Shown: piece by piece, positions 1 to 8,150 of the stretch
Position numbering within the stretch: position 1 is the stretch's first letter
Layout: the number at the start of each line of letters is the position of its first letter
Notes under the pieces: generated by a model
Seen by the model: the letters and a program-made list of their open reading frames with translations, nothing else
Told to the model about the DNA's origin: nothing
The model's database searches: none
Origin: Acanthamoeba sp. SK_2022b
Taxonomy: Eukaryota; Discosea; Longamoebia; Acanthamoebidae
DNA: 36,870 nt
Direction of reading: 5' to 3'
Assembly: GCA_027943245.1 (NCBI GenBank)
Contig: JANDJZ010000538.1
Span: 1 to 36,870, forward strand
Made by a program: the position numbers and the translations under genes

Positions 1-1
1 C

Positions 2-394
2 ACGGTGCCGCTCGACGTGATGCAGCCGCTGGCGCTCGAACCGTTCGATCAGGTGTATCTGCTACGCCGCGTGCGTTACGCCGACGGCCGCGCCATCTGC
101 TATTGCGAAAACCACTGCCTGCCGCAGCGGGTGCCGGAACTGCTCAGCCACGATCTCAACGGCAGCCTGACCGAGGTCTATCAACAGCATTACGCGTTGA
201 TTTACAGCAACATGCATCTGTCGTTCTATCCGACGGCCCTGCCTTACCGCGCCGCCAACGCGCTCGGCGCCATGGTTGGCCTGCCTGCCTTGTTGCTGCG
301 CCGGTTGAATTACGATCAGCACGGCCGCATTCTCGATTTCGATATCGAATACTGGCGCCACGACAGCCTGCGCATCGAAGTCGATACGCTTTAA
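2..394 (+). CDS. phnR: GntR-family (HutC/UTRA) regulator, C-terminal part only; probable PhnR
   Basis: The reading frame is open from the window edge to the TAA at 392-394, so the N-terminal winged-helix domain lies outside the window. The 130 visible residues look like the end of a UTRA effector-binding domain: the ending with a hydrophobic stretch, '[24 protein letters not shown]', shortened here to [16 protein letters not shown], is typical of that fold. The gene lies just before phnS in the same direction, as phnR does in Salmonella, where it is thought to control 2-aminoethylphosphonate uptake and breakdown. The specific name rests on this context; the family call is firmer. A palindrome at 520-533 before phnS is a possible binding site. 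Confidence 0.8.
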   Translation, partial: TVPLDVMQPLALEPFDQVYLLRRVRYADGRAICYCENHCLPQRVPELLSHDLNGSLTEVYQQHYALIYSNMHLSFYPTALPYRAANALGAMVGLPALLLRRLNYDQHGRILDFDIEYWRHDSLRIEVDTL

Positions 395-407
395 CCCTCT
401 GCATGAC

Positions 408-431
408 GGGGCTGCGCCTGCCGCCCCTTTT
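408..431 (+). terminator. Possible hairpin terminator after phnR
   Basis: A GGGGC/GCCCC stem (408-412 with 423-427) and a 10-base loop are followed by four T. It lies 14 bases after the phnR stop. The stem is short, so read-through into phnS is plausible and this may act as a partial terminator. Confidence 0.4.
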
Positions 432-519
432 CTCTCCCACGCCCAATCCCCGTTGCCGGTAAATATATTTTGCCGCTTTCATTTGTTTGTCATATTCGCC
501 GATTAGCTTGGCCGCATAT

Positions 520-533
520 CTGGTGTATACCAG
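520..533 (+). promoter_or_regulatory. Near-palindrome before phnS, candidate PhnR operator
   Basis: CTGGTGTATACCAG reads nearly the same on both strands (12 of 14 positions). It lies 35 bases before the phnS start codon. GntR/HutC-type regulators commonly bind short palindromes of this size with a TATA-like centre, so the partial regulator gene upstream is the obvious candidate to bind here. The link is an inference. Confidence 0.45.
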
Positions 534-567
534 TTTCGCATTAACCCGCAACAGTGAGGCTGAAGCT

Positions 568-1578
568 ATGAAACTTTCTCGTCTGGTCGTGATGACCGCC
601 ATCGCACTCGGCGCCGCGCCGGCCTGGGCCGCCGACGCGGTGGTGACCGTCTACTCTGCCGATGGGCTGCACGACGGCGATCACAGCTGGTATCAAACCC
701 AGTTCGACGCCTTCACTCAGGCAACCGGCATCAAGGTGCAGTACGTCGAAGGCGGCTCCGGCGCCATCGTAGAGCGGCTGTCGAAAGAACGCAGCAACCC
801 GCAGGCCGACGTGCTGGTCACGCTGCCGCCGTTCATCCAGCGCGCTGCCGCGGAAAAACTGCTGCAGGACTTCACTCCGCAGGATGCGGCACAGATAGCC
901 GACGCCCAGCCGCAGTTCGTGCCGCTGGTGAACAACTACCTGAGCTTCATCTATAACGCCAAACTGTTGCCGCAGGCGCCCGCCAGCTATCAGCAGCTGC
1001 TGGATGCGCAATTCCGCAACAAGCTGCAGTACTCCACGCCAGGACAGGCGGGTGACGGCACCGCGGTGATGCTACAGGCGTTTCACAGCTTCGGTAGCAA
1101 AGATGCCGGTTTCGACTACCTCGGCAAGCTGCAAAGCAACAACGTCGGCCCTTCCGCCTCTACCGGCAAGCTGACTGCGCTGGTCAATAAAGGCGAGCTG
1201 TTGGTGGCTAACGGCGATCTGCAGATGAACCTGGCGCAGATGCGCAGCAACCCGAACGTGAAGGTGTTCTGGCCGGCCGGGCCGGACGGCAAGCGCAGCA
1301 CGCTGGTGTTGCCTTACTATGTCGGCCTGGTGCAAGGTGCACCGCAAAGCGCCAACGGCAAAAAGCTGATCGACTTCCTGCTGAGCAAAGAAGCCCAGAG
1401 CAGCGTCAGCGCCATTTCCTACGGCATGCCGGTGCGTAAAGACGTGACCCCGACCGACGATAACTTCAAGCAGTCGCAGGCGGCGCTGAAAGGCGTTGAG
1501 ATCTGGGCGCCGGACTGGAATCAGGTGGTGAGCAGCCTGTCCGCCGATATCTCCCGCTGGCACCAGGTGACCGAATGA
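568..1578 (+). CDS. phnS: 2-aminoethylphosphonate ABC transporter, periplasmic binding protein PhnS
   Basis: This is the solute-binding protein that captures 2-aminoethylphosphonate in the periplasm and hands it to PhnUV. The protein has 336 residues and begins with a classic signal peptide (residues 1-21, MKLSRLVVM to APAWA). The mature part is an extracellular solute-binding protein of the Fe(III)/AEP type: [17 protein letters not shown] near the start and LLSKEAQS near the end match Salmonella PhnS as I recall it. The frame is open further upstream to 487, but the ATG at 568 is chosen because the signal peptide starts there and GTGAGG sits 8 bases before it. The stop overlaps the phnT start by 4 bases. 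Family and substrate are known from Salmonella; transport here is inferred. Confidence 0.95.
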   Translation: MKLSRLVVMTAIALGAAPAWAADAVVTVYSADGLHDGDHSWYQTQFDAFTQATGIKVQYVEGGSGAIVERLSKERSNPQADVLVTLPPFIQRAAAEKLLQDFTPQDAAQIADAQPQFVPLVNNYLSFIYNAKLLPQAPASYQQLLDAQFRNKLQYSTPGQAGDGTAVMLQAFHSFGSKDAGFDYLGKLQSNNVGPSASTGKLTALVNKGELLVANGDLQMNLAQMRSNPNVKVFWPAGPDGKRSTLVLPYYVGLVQGAPQSANGKKLIDFLLSKEAQSSVSAISYGMPVRKDVTPTDDNFKQSQAALKGVEIWAPDWNQVVSSLSADISRWHQVTE

Positions 1579-2711
1579 CGCTGACGATGCCTTCTACCCT
1601 CTCTTCCCGCGCCGAGGCGCGGGATAGCAGCCAGGACATCGCCGGGCCGTCGGGCATTCAGCTCGACCGCGTCAGCGTGTCGTACCGCGGCACCGAGGTG
1701 CTGAAACCCCTGACGCTCACCATCGCCCCCGGCGAAGTGCTGGCGCTGATCGGCCCCTCCGGTTCGGGTAAAACCACCGTGCTGCGGGCGATCGCCGGCT
1801 TCGTGCAGCCCTCCGCCGGGCGTATTGCCATCGGTGACGTCGATGTCACCGACGTGCCGCCCTATGAGCGTGGTCTGGGCATGGTGGTACAGAACTACGC
1901 GCTGTTTCCGCATATGCGCGTCGAAGACAATGTGGCGTTCGGCCTGCGCGCCCAAGGCAAGCCACGCGGCCTCACCGCCGAGCGCGTCGAAGAGGCGTTG
2001 GCCATCGTCGGCATGTCCGCCTACGCCAAGCGCTATCCCAGCCAGCTCTCCGGTGGCCAACAGCAGCGGGTGGCGATCGCCCGCGCCATCGCGGTGCGCC
2101 CCAAAGTACTGCTGTTGGATGAGCCGCTGTCGGCGCTGGACGCGCAAATTCGCCACAGCATGGTGGAAGAGATCGCCCGCCTGCACCGCGAACTGCCTGA
2201 CCTGACCATCCTGTACGTCACCCACGATCAGGGCGAAGCGCTGACGCTGGCGGACAAGATTGGCATCATGCGCGACGGCCACTTGATCGCCCACGGCGAG
2301 ACTCGCGCGCTGTACCATCATCCAACGAACCGCTTCGCCGCCGAGTTCCTCGGCCGCGCCAACCTGCTGCCGGCCACCGCGCTGGAGACGACCACCGGGC
2401 AAGGCATGACCACCGTCAGCTGCGCCGGCAAAGTGATCGGCTGCTTCACCTACGGCGCACAACGCGGCTTCGATAAATTGCTGTGTATTCGGCCGCAGCA
2501 TATTGCGCTCGATGCCGACGCCCAGCGCAGCAACTGCCTCATCGGTACGCTGCGCGATATTCACTGGCAGGGGGAATTGACGCACCTGCAGTTCGACGCG
2601 GAAGGCCATCCGCTGCGCGTGGTCACCACCCATCGCAGCCGGATGCCCCAGATCGGCGAGCGCGTGCCGCTCTATTTCGCCCCCGACGACGCGGTACTGA
2701 TCGAGGACTGA
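1575..2711 (+). CDS. phnT: 2-aminoethylphosphonate ABC transporter, ATPase PhnT
   Basis: This cytoplasmic ATPase powers uptake through PhnU and PhnV. The 378-residue protein has a Walker A motif GPSGSGKTT (residues 60-68), the Q-loop region [10 protein letters not shown], the ABC signature LSGGQ (158-162), Walker B LLLDEP (179-184) and a switch histidine in VTHDQGEAL. About 120 residues follow the nucleotide-binding domain and would form the TOBE-type regulatory domain usual in phosphonate, spermidine and iron importers. The first 25 residues ([10 protein letters not shown] and around) are an extra, poorly conserved-looking N-terminus. The start ATG overlaps the phnS stop (ATGA), so translation is probably coupled. 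A 397-codon open frame on the other strand is only a shadow. Confidence 0.95.
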   Translation: MTLTMPSTLSSRAEARDSSQDIAGPSGIQLDRVSVSYRGTEVLKPLTLTIAPGEVLALIGPSGSGKTTVLRAIAGFVQPSAGRIAIGDVDVTDVPPYERGLGMVVQNYALFPHMRVEDNVAFGLRAQGKPRGLTAERVEEALAIVGMSAYAKRYPSQLSGGQQQRVAIARAIAVRPKVLLLDEPLSALDAQIRHSMVEEIARLHRELPDLTILYVTHDQGEALTLADKIGIMRDGHLIAHGETRALYHHPTNRFAAEFLGRANLLPATALETTTGQGMTTVSCAGKVIGCFTYGAQRGFDKLLCIRPQHIALDADAQRSNCLIGTLRDIHWQGELTHLQFDAEGHPLRVVTTHRSRMPQIGERVPLYFAPDDAVLIED

Positions 2712-2712
2712 C

Positions 2713-3576
2713 ATGACCGACTCTACGCTTATTCGTCCGGCTCTGCGGCTGCGCTTGCCGCGCCGTCTGTGGATCTTGCTGCCGCTGCTGGTGCTGGCGA
2801 CGCTGTTTTTCTATCCGCTGGCGCTGATCGTCAAACAGGCGTTTACCGACGATCAGGGGCTGTTCAGCGCCGCCGCGCTGCAACAGGTGTTCGAATCCCG
2901 ACGCTTTGTCGGCGCCCTGCTCAACACGCTGCAGATTGCGCTGCTGGCGACGCTGGGCTGCCTGGTGCTCGGCACCCTGCTGTCGCTGCTGCTGGTGTTT
3001 ACGCCGTTCCCCGGCAGCCGGCTGATCGCCAGGGTGATCGATACCTTTATCGCCATGCCGACCTTCCTGATCACGCTGGCCTTCACCTTTATCTACGGAT
3101 CCGCCGGCCTGCTGAACGGCACGCTGATGGCGGCCTTCGGTTTTACCCTGCCGCCGGTGGACTTTCTTTACTCCATTTGGGGCGTGATCCTGGCGGAAAT
3201 CACCGTGTTTACGCCGCTGGTGATGCGCCCGCTGATGGCGGCGCTGTCGCAGATCGATCGCAGCCAGCTCGAGGCCGCCAGCATTCTCGGCGCCCGGCCG
3301 GGGCGCGTGGTGCGCCAGGTGATTTTGCCCGCCGCGCTGCCGGCCTTGCTGGCCGGCGGCAGCCTGTGTTTGCTGTTGACCACCAATGAATTCGGCATCG
3401 TGCTGTTTATCGGTGCCAAGGGCGTCACCACGCTGCCGATGATGGTCTACTCCAAAGCGATTCTGGAGTCGGATTACGCCGTCGCCTGCACGATCGCCGT
3501 CGTGAATATCGCGCTGTCGCTCGGGCTGTTCTCCCTTTACCGCTACGCCGCAGCGCGCGCCGGGCTGAGGAACTGA
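2713..3576 (+). CDS. phnU: 2-aminoethylphosphonate ABC transporter, permease PhnU
   Basis: One of the two inner-membrane permease subunits. The 287-residue protein has about six membrane segments, the first at residues 18-37 (LWILLPLLVLATLFFYPLAL), and the cytoplasmic EAA loop EAASILGARPGR that docks on the ATPase (near residue 190). This is the binding-protein-dependent transport permease fold (BPD_transp_1). It starts one base after the phnT stop and is followed after two bases by phnV, so the four genes form a tight operon. PhnU and PhnV would make the heterodimeric channel. Assignment comes from operon position and from resemblance to the Salmonella gene set. Confidence 0.93.
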   Translation: MTDSTLIRPALRLRLPRRLWILLPLLVLATLFFYPLALIVKQAFTDDQGLFSAAALQQVFESRRFVGALLNTLQIALLATLGCLVLGTLLSLLLVFTPFPGSRLIARVIDTFIAMPTFLITLAFTFIYGSAGLLNGTLMAAFGFTLPPVDFLYSIWGVILAEITVFTPLVMRPLMAALSQIDRSQLEAASILGARPGRVVRQVILPAALPALLAGGSLCLLLTTNEFGIVLFIGAKGVTTLPMMVYSKAILESDYAVACTIAVVNIALSLGLFSLYRYAAARAGLRN

Positions 3577-3578
3577 CG

Positions 3579-4382
3579 ATGTTGATTTGGTCTCGCACCG
3601 GCCGCACCCTGACCTGCACGCTGGCGGTCACGCTGTTCGCCCTGTTCTTCTGCCTGCCGCTGGCGGTGATCCTGATGTCCAGCCTGAGCGAACAGTGGAA
3701 CGGCGTGCTGCCGAGCGGCTTCACTCTAAGCCATTTCCGCCAGGCCTTCAGCGGCGCCTCCTGGGACGCGCTGGTCGCCAGCCTGGCTATCGGTTTCAGC
3801 GCCAGCCTGTTCGCGCTGCTGTGCGGCACCTGGGCGGCGTTGGCGCTGCGCCACCATCAGGGGCGCGGCCAGCGCCTGCTGAGTACGCTGTTCTTCATAC
3901 CCAGCGCGGTGCCTTCGGTGTCGATCGGTTTAGGGATGCTGGTGGCATTCAGCCAGGGGCCGCTGCAGATGAACGGTACCTTCCTGATCGTGCCCGTCGC
4001 CCACTTCGTGCTGATTTCCGCCTTCACCTTCGGCAACGTGATGGCCGGGCTGACCCGGCTTTCGAGCGACTACGAAAACGTCGCCGCCAGCCTGGGCGCT
4101 TCGCCGTTGTTTCGCCTGCGTCACGTCACCCTGCCGATGATCGCTCCCTATATGATCTCCGCCTTCGCCCTCAGCCTGTCGCTGTCGATGGGTGAGCTGG
4201 GCGCGACCATGATGATCTACCCACCGAGCTGGGCGACGCTGCCGGTCACTATCTTCAGCCTGACCGATCGCGGCAGCATCGCCAACGGCGCGACGCTGAC
4301 CATGATCCTGGTGGCGGCCACGCTGCTGCTGATGTTAGTGCTGGAGCGGATTGCGCAGAGGCTGACGCCGAGCGCAAAATAG
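3579..4382 (+). CDS. phnV: 2-aminoethylphosphonate ABC transporter, permease PhnV
   Basis: Second permease subunit of the importer. The 267-residue protein has about six membrane segments and an EAA-type loop (ENVAASLGASPLFRLRHVTLP region, about residues 166-186). It begins two bases after phnU and is the last gene of the operon; a strong hairpin follows at 4384-4413. No phosphonate-degrading enzyme (phnW transaminase or phnX phosphonatase) is seen in the window; in Salmonella these lie on the other side of phnR, which is outside this window. Confidence 0.93.
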   Translation: MLIWSRTGRTLTCTLAVTLFALFFCLPLAVILMSSLSEQWNGVLPSGFTLSHFRQAFSGASWDALVASLAIGFSASLFALLCGTWAALALRHHQGRGQRLLSTLFFIPSAVPSVSIGLGMLVAFSQGPLQMNGTFLIVPVAHFVLISAFTFGNVMAGLTRLSSDYENVAASLGASPLFRLRHVTLPMIAPYMISAFALSLSLSMGELGATMMIYPPSWATLPVTIFSLTDRGSIANGATLTMILVAATLLLMLVLERIAQRLTPSAK

Positions 4383-4383
4383 C

Positions 4384-4413
4384 AACAAGGCGCTGCCATG
4401 GCCGCGCCTTGTT
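4384..4413. terminator. Hairpin between convergent phnV and kdgR
   Basis: A perfect 10-bp stem (AACAAGGCGC with GCGCCTTGTT) and a 10-base loop lie 1 base after phnV and 15 bases after the kdgR stop on the opposite strand. The ends of the stem give TTGTT in both directions, so it probably stops transcription of both operons. Confidence 0.65.
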
Positions 4414-4428
4414 CATCGAAGCGAAGGG

Positions 4429-5220
4429 TTAGAACGGGTAGTCGTGATAGCCCTGCTGTTCACTGATGCGCCGGGCGGCGACGTGCAGCAGCGCCACATA
4501 CTCCTCCCGCGCCGCTTCGGAAAAACGCAGCGTCGGGAAAGAGAGGCTCAGCCCGGCGATCGCCACCCCGAACCGATCGAAGACCGGCACCGCGATGCAG
4601 CGGATCCCCGCCTCCTGTTCCTCGGCATCTTCGCCGTATCCCTGCTTACGCACCCGCTCCAGCACCGGCAACAGTTCGGCGGCGCTGGTCAGGGTATGCT
4701 CGGTGCTGCGGGTAAATTCAATCTGCGACAGGATCTGCGCCACCTCATCCCGATCGCGCCAGGCCAGCAGCACTTTACCGATGGCGGTGCTGTGCAGCGG
4801 GTTGCGGCGGCCGATGCGCGAATACATGCGCAGGTTGTACATTGCGTCAATCTTGTGGATATAGACGATGCCGTCCTCGTCCAGGGCACCGAGGTGGATG
4901 GTTTCGCGGGTGCGGTTCGACAGCTCGCGCATCTGTACGTCGGCGCTGCGGATCAGATCGACATTCTGCAGCGATTTGGCACCCAGCTCGAACAGCTTGA
5001 GCGTCAGCGCATACTTTTCCGTCTCGCCTTCCTGCGAGACGTAGCCCAGCGCTTTCATGGTTTGCAGAAAACGGTAGACGGTGCTTTTGGACATCATCAC
5101 CCGCTGGGACAGTTCGGTAATGCCAATTTCGCGCTCATCGCCGAGCGCCTGCAAAATGCCGAACACTTTCATCACGGATGAGACGGCATCCGGTTGCTTG
5201 TCTGAATCTGCGTTAGCCAT
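4429..5220 (-). CDS. kdgR: IclR-family repressor of pectin and ketodeoxygluconate catabolism, KdgR
   Basis: KdgR is a dimeric DNA-binding repressor of ketodeoxygluconate and pectin-breakdown genes, released by 2-keto-3-deoxygluconate. The 263-residue protein has a winged helix-turn-helix at about residues 14-75 (ITELSQRVMMSKSTVYRFLQ) and an IclR effector domain at about 85-260; it ends in YHDYPF as E. coli KdgR does. The frame is open upstream to 5355, but the ATG at 5220 gives the MANADSDKQPD start known from E. coli, with a weak AGGG-type ribosome site. It is transcribed away from yebQ, as in E. coli. The genes that flank it on the far side in E. coli (mgrB, yobH) are absent; the phn operon lies there. 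Confidence 0.95.
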   Translation of the reverse strand: MANADSDKQPDAVSSVMKVFGILQALGDEREIGITELSQRVMMSKSTVYRFLQTMKALGYVSQEGETEKYALTLKLFELGAKSLQNVDLIRSADVQMRELSNRTRETIHLGALDEDGIVYIHKIDAMYNLRMYSRIGRRNPLHSTAIGKVLLAWRDRDEVAQILSQIEFTRSTEHTLTSAAELLPVLERVRKQGYGEDAEEQEAGIRCIAVPVFDRFGVAIAGLSLSFPTLRFSEAAREEYVALLHVAARRISEQQGYHDYPF

Positions 5221-5450
5221 GGTGAATACCCTACTTAACGGTTTTGTTTCAGGAAATTTAAACAAGGGTTTCAGTATAATCGGAACAGATCGCGGCGCGC
5301 AACGCGGCTGAACGCTAAGCGATTGAAGCCTAATGGATAACCCCAGCCCGCTCACCGCCGTTTACAATAAAGCGGACAAGGGGCATGCAATCACAGACGA
5401 ATATGATTAGCATGATAATACTCCCCTGAATAAATACCGCTGAGACCAAC

Positions 5451-6845
5451 ATGCGTCCTTGTTCCGACGGCCTCCCCGTCCCGCAACGCTATGGGGCGAT
5501 CCTCGCCATCGCCCTCGGCATTACCGTATCCGTGCTCGACGGCGCGATAGCCAACGTGGCGCTGCCCACCATCGCGCGCGATCTCAACGCCAGCCCGGCC
5601 AGCTCCATTTGGGTGGTTAACGCCTATCAGCTGGCGATCACCGTGTCTCTACTGTCGCTGGCGTCGCTCGGCGATCTGATCGGCTATCGCCGCATCTATC
5701 AGGCCGGGTTGCTGGTGTTCAGCATTACCTCGCTGTTCTGCGCCCTGTCCGACTCGCTGCTTACGCTGACCATCGCCCGCGTGCTGCAAGGCTTTGGTGC
5801 CGCCGCCATCATGAGCGTCAACACCGCGCTGATCCGCATCATCTATCCGCAGCGTTTTCTCGGCCGCGGCATGGGCATCAACTCGCTGATCGTCGCCTGC
5901 TCCTCGGCGGCCGGGCCAACGGTGGCGGCGGCGATCCTGTCGGTCGCATCCTGGCAGTGGCTGTTCGCCATCAACCTGCCGATCGGCCTCGTCGCACTGC
6001 TGCTGGGCATGAAGTTCCTGCCGGCCAACGGCCAAAAAAGCGATAACCGCCGTTTCGATCCCACCAGCGCCGTGCTGAACGCGTTGACGTTCGGCCTGCT
6101 GATCACCGCCATCAGCGGCTTCGCCCAGGGCCAAAGCCTGATGCTAATCTTCAGCGAGATCGCCGCGCTGCTGGCGATTGGCGCGGTGTTCGTGCGCCGC
6201 CAGCTGCGCCAGGAATTTCCGCTGCTGCCGGTCGACCTGCTGCGCATCCCGATCTTCGCCCTGTCGATGGGCACCTCAATCTGCTCGTTTGCTGCGCAAA
6301 TGCTGGCGATGGTGTCGTTGCCGTTCTTCCTGCAAAGCGCATTGGGCCGCGACGAAGTGGCGACCGGGCTGCTGCTGACGCCGTGGCCGCTGGCGATCGT
6401 AGTCATGGCGCCGATCGCCGGCCGGCTGGTGGAGCGCGTGCACGCCGGCCTGCTGGGCTGCATTGGGCTGGCGGTGTTCGCACTTGGGCTGTTCTCGCTG
6501 GCGCTGCTGCCCGCGGATCCGTCGAATGGGGACATCATCTGGCGCATGGTGCTGTGCGGCGCCGGCTTCGGCCTGTTCCAGTCGCCCAACAATCACACCA
6601 TCATCTCCGCCGCGCCGCGTAACCGCAGCGGTGGCGCCAGCGGCATGCTGGGCACCGCTCGCCTGCTGGGGCAAACCTCGGGGGCCGCGCTGGTGGCGCT
6701 GATGTTCAACCTGTTCCCCACCTCTGGTACCCACGCATCGCTGATCCTGGCCGGCGTGTTCGCCACTCTGGCGGCGGCGGTCAGCAGCCTGCGCATCACC
6801 CAATCGACGGCGCCAACGGCGCAGCCAAGCCGCGAGGTGAAATAG
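5451..6845 (+). CDS. yebQ: MFS drug-efflux-type transporter YebQ (DHA2 family)
   Basis: An inner-membrane proton-driven transporter of the EmrB/QacA (DHA2, 14-segment) group; its natural substrate is not known. The 464-residue protein has the family motif C-like and A-like regions: LDGAIANVALPTIA in segment 1, the loop LGDLIGYRRIY and the GFGLFQSPNNHTII region. It matches E. coli YebQ over nearly its whole length from memory (LPVPQRYGAIL, SSIWVVNAYQ, MSVNTALIRIIYPQRFLGRGMGI). It is divergent from kdgR across a 230-bp gap and convergent with htpX, as in E. coli. The start at 5451 is the first ATG; no strong ribosome site is visible, so a small uncertainty remains. Confidence 0.93.
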   Translation: MRPCSDGLPVPQRYGAILAIALGITVSVLDGAIANVALPTIARDLNASPASSIWVVNAYQLAITVSLLSLASLGDLIGYRRIYQAGLLVFSITSLFCALSDSLLTLTIARVLQGFGAAAIMSVNTALIRIIYPQRFLGRGMGINSLIVACSSAAGPTVAAAILSVASWQWLFAINLPIGLVALLLGMKFLPANGQKSDNRRFDPTSAVLNALTFGLLITAISGFAQGQSLMLIFSEIAALLAIGAVFVRRQLRQEFPLLPVDLLRIPIFALSMGTSICSFAAQMLAMVSLPFFLQSALGRDEVATGLLLTPWPLAIVVMAPIAGRLVERVHAGLLGCIGLAVFALGLFSLALLPADPSNGDIIWRMVLCGAGFGLFQSPNNHTIISAAPRNRSGGASGMLGTARLLGQTSGAALVALMFNLFPTSGTHASLILAGVFATLAAAVSSLRITQSTAPTAQPSREVK

Positions 6846-6852
6846 CGGACAT

Positions 6853-6882
6853 AAAAAAACCCCGGCGAGCCGGGGTTTTTCC
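6853..6882. terminator. Bidirectional terminator between yebQ and htpX
   Basis: AAAAAACCCCGGC-GA-GCCGGGGTTTTT type structure: stem CCCCGGC with GCCGGGG, A-run before and T-run after, so it can work on both strands. It lies in the short gap between the convergent genes yebQ and htpX. Confidence 0.93.
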
Positions 6883-6896
6883 TTTCATTCAGCCGA

Positions 6897-7775
6897 TTAC
6901 TTCAGGTACTGGCCGGAACGCAGCGCTTCGATACGCTTGTCGAGCGGCGGGTGCGACATGAACAGCTCGCTGAACGACTTGGATTTACCGTTGATGCAGA
7001 ACGCCATCATGCTGCCCGCTTCCTGCGGTTCGTAGCTGGTTTTCAGGCGCTGCAAGGCGGCGATCATCTTCTCGCGGCCCACCAGCTTGGCGGAGCCGGC
7101 GTCGGCGTAGAACTCGCGGTGACGCGAGAACCACATGGTGATGATGCTTGCCAGGATGCCGAACACCAGTTCCAGCACCATCGACACCGCGAAGTAAATC
7201 ATCGGGTTGCCGTTGCCTTCCCCTTCGCCATCACGATTGCCCAGGAAGCCGGCGGCGACCTGCGCGATCAGGCGCGAAATGAAGATGACGAAGGTGTTCA
7301 CGATGCCCTGAATCAGGGTCATGGTCACCATATCGCCGTTGGCGACGTGGCTGATTTCATGCGCGATGACCGCTTCCGCTTCGTCGCGGCTCATGCTCTG
7401 CAGCAGGCCAGTGCTGACGGCGACCAGCGAGGCGTCGCGGCGCGCGCCGGTGGCGAAGGCGTTGATGTCCGGCGCGTGGTAGATAGCGACCTGCGGCATG
7501 GCGATGCCCGCCTGCTGCGACTGACGGCGTACCGTTTCCAGCAGCCAGTTTTCGGTTTCGTTACGCGGTTGTTCAATCACTTCCCCGCCGACGGAGCGCA
7601 GCGCCATCCACTTGGACATCAGCAACGACACGAAAGCGCCGCCGAAGCCGAACAGACCGGCCATGATCATCAGGCCCTGAACGCTACTGGATTGGATTCC
7701 TGTCAGGCTGAGCACCAGCCCGAAAACCAACATCACCGCCAGGTTGGTGAGCAGGAACAGAGCTATACGCATCAT
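6897..7775 (-). CDS. htpX: Heat-shock inner-membrane zinc protease HtpX
   Basis: HtpX is an M48 zinc metalloprotease of the inner membrane that works with FtsH in quality control of membrane proteins. The 292-residue protein has two N-terminal membrane segments (about residues 4-24 and 33-53), the zinc motif HEISH (139-143) with Glu140 as catalytic residue, two further hydrophobic segments (about 155-178 and 193-213), and the third zinc ligand Glu221 in [14 protein letters not shown]. It is close to E. coli HtpX throughout. Two start ATGs lie side by side (7775 and 7772); GAGGAAG (7786-7792 on the minus strand) supports the first. Upstream are a sigma-32-like promoter and a possible CpxR box, matching the known heat and envelope-stress control in E. 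coli. Confidence 0.97.
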   Translation of the reverse strand: MMRIALFLLTNLAVMLVFGLVLSLTGIQSSSVQGLMIMAGLFGFGGAFVSLLMSKWMALRSVGGEVIEQPRNETENWLLETVRRQSQQAGIAMPQVAIYHAPDINAFATGARRDASLVAVSTGLLQSMSRDEAEAVIAHEISHVANGDMVTMTLIQGIVNTFVIFISRLIAQVAAGFLGNRDGEGEGNGNPMIYFAVSMVLELVFGILASIITMWFSRHREFYADAGSAKLVGREKMIAALQRLKTSYEPQEAGSMMAFCINGKSKSFSELFMSHPPLDKRIEALRSGQYLK

Positions 7776-7831
7776 AAAATGTTTACTTCCTCATAAATGT
7801 TAACAAAACGCTGTCTAAGATACCCTAGATC

Positions 7832-7857
7832 GTATGGGCATTCGTCACAGTTTCAAG
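7832..7857 (-). promoter_or_regulatory. Candidate sigma-32 (heat-shock) promoter of htpX
   Basis: Reading the minus strand, CTTGAAA (7857-7851) is followed after 11 bases by GCCCATAC (7839-7832). The sigma-32 consensus is CTTGAAA and CCCCATnT with a slightly longer gap. The site ends 56 bases before the htpX start codon. E. coli htpX is a known heat-shock gene, which supports the reading. Confidence 0.65.
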
Positions 7858-7882
7858 AGTCGTGCGTCATTAACCTACTAAA

Positions 7883-7897
7883 AATACGAAACTTTAC
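7883..7897 (-). promoter_or_regulatory. Possible CpxR box upstream of htpX
   Basis: On the minus strand GTAAAGTTTCGTATT fits the CpxR pattern GTAAA-N5-GTAAA with a perfect first half and three of five bases in the second. It lies 25 bases upstream of the sigma-32-like -35 element. Cpx control of htpX is known in E. coli; the site here is an inference. Confidence 0.35.
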
Positions 7898-8088
7898 AAA
7901 AACGACGCGCGACCGCGATTTGGCAAATTGTAAACGATTGTTGCGCAAGGCGGAGGGATTTCTCAGAAAAAATTCTTGGCCCGTGCAAAATGACGTCGAG
8001 AAAAATTGCCCGCACACTTTTTATGGCCGCCAGGCTCTCACCGCCTTCGCTCACGCAGCGCTCGCCTCGCCTCGCCTGACAGGAAAGT

Positions 8089-8117
8089 TTGAATCCTGCG
8101 ATTAATTGTTACATTAT
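8089..8117 (+). promoter_or_regulatory. Candidate sigma-70 promoter of the metallophore operon
   Basis: TTGAAT (8089-8094) and CATTAT (8112-8117) are separated by 17 bases. The -10 element lies inside the Zur-like palindrome, which would make simple steric repression possible. Confidence 0.5.
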
Positions 8118-8125
8118 AACATCAC
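8103..8125 (+). promoter_or_regulatory. Zur box-like operator
   Basis: The core TGTTACATTATAACAT (8107-8122) is centred on 8114. Compared with the gammaproteobacterial Zur consensus as I recall it (GAAATGTTATA-N-TATAACATTTC), 17 of 22 positions agree: 8 of 11 on the left and 9 of 11 on the right. It overlaps the likely -10 element and lies 25 bases before the first start codon. Zur represses zinc-uptake genes when zinc is sufficient, so the operon downstream is predicted to be switched on by zinc shortage. Confidence 0.75.
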
Positions 8126-8150
8126 AATTAATCGTAAAGGGATGTCAATC

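Larger units (their letters stand above)
7776..8150. other. Divergent intergenic region htpX / metallophore operon
   Basis: This 375-bp gap holds the htpX ribosome site, its sigma-32-like promoter and CpxR-like box on the left, and the promoter and Zur-like box of the downstream operon on the right. The middle (about 7900-8080) contains an open frame of 102 codons (7797-8105) with no recognisable domain; I do not regard it as a gene. A short CTCGC repeat (three units) lies near 8062-8076. Confidence 0.6.

Noticed and set aside
1521..2714. 397-codon open frame on the minus strand
   Set aside because: It lies exactly opposite phnT, whose ABC motifs are clear. Long antisense frames are common in GC-rich genes, and its translation has no recognisable domain.
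5221..5275. KdgR-box-like sequence (TGAAAC/GTTT-type) before kdgR
   Set aside because: Only a half-site fits the consensus as I know it; not enough to call an autoregulatory operator.
5221..5355. Longer KdgR with 45 extra N-terminal residues
   Set aside because: The known KdgR start is MANAD at 5220; the extension is basic and unlike the family, and would cover the promoter region.
7797..8105. 102-codon open frame between htpX and the metallophore operon
   Set aside because: It covers the htpX promoter elements, has no ribosome site of note and no recognisable domain.
8106..8150. Upstream TTG start for the binding-protein gene
   Set aside because: It lies inside the Zur-like box and would add residues before a clear signal peptide; ATG 8151 has a better ribosome site.
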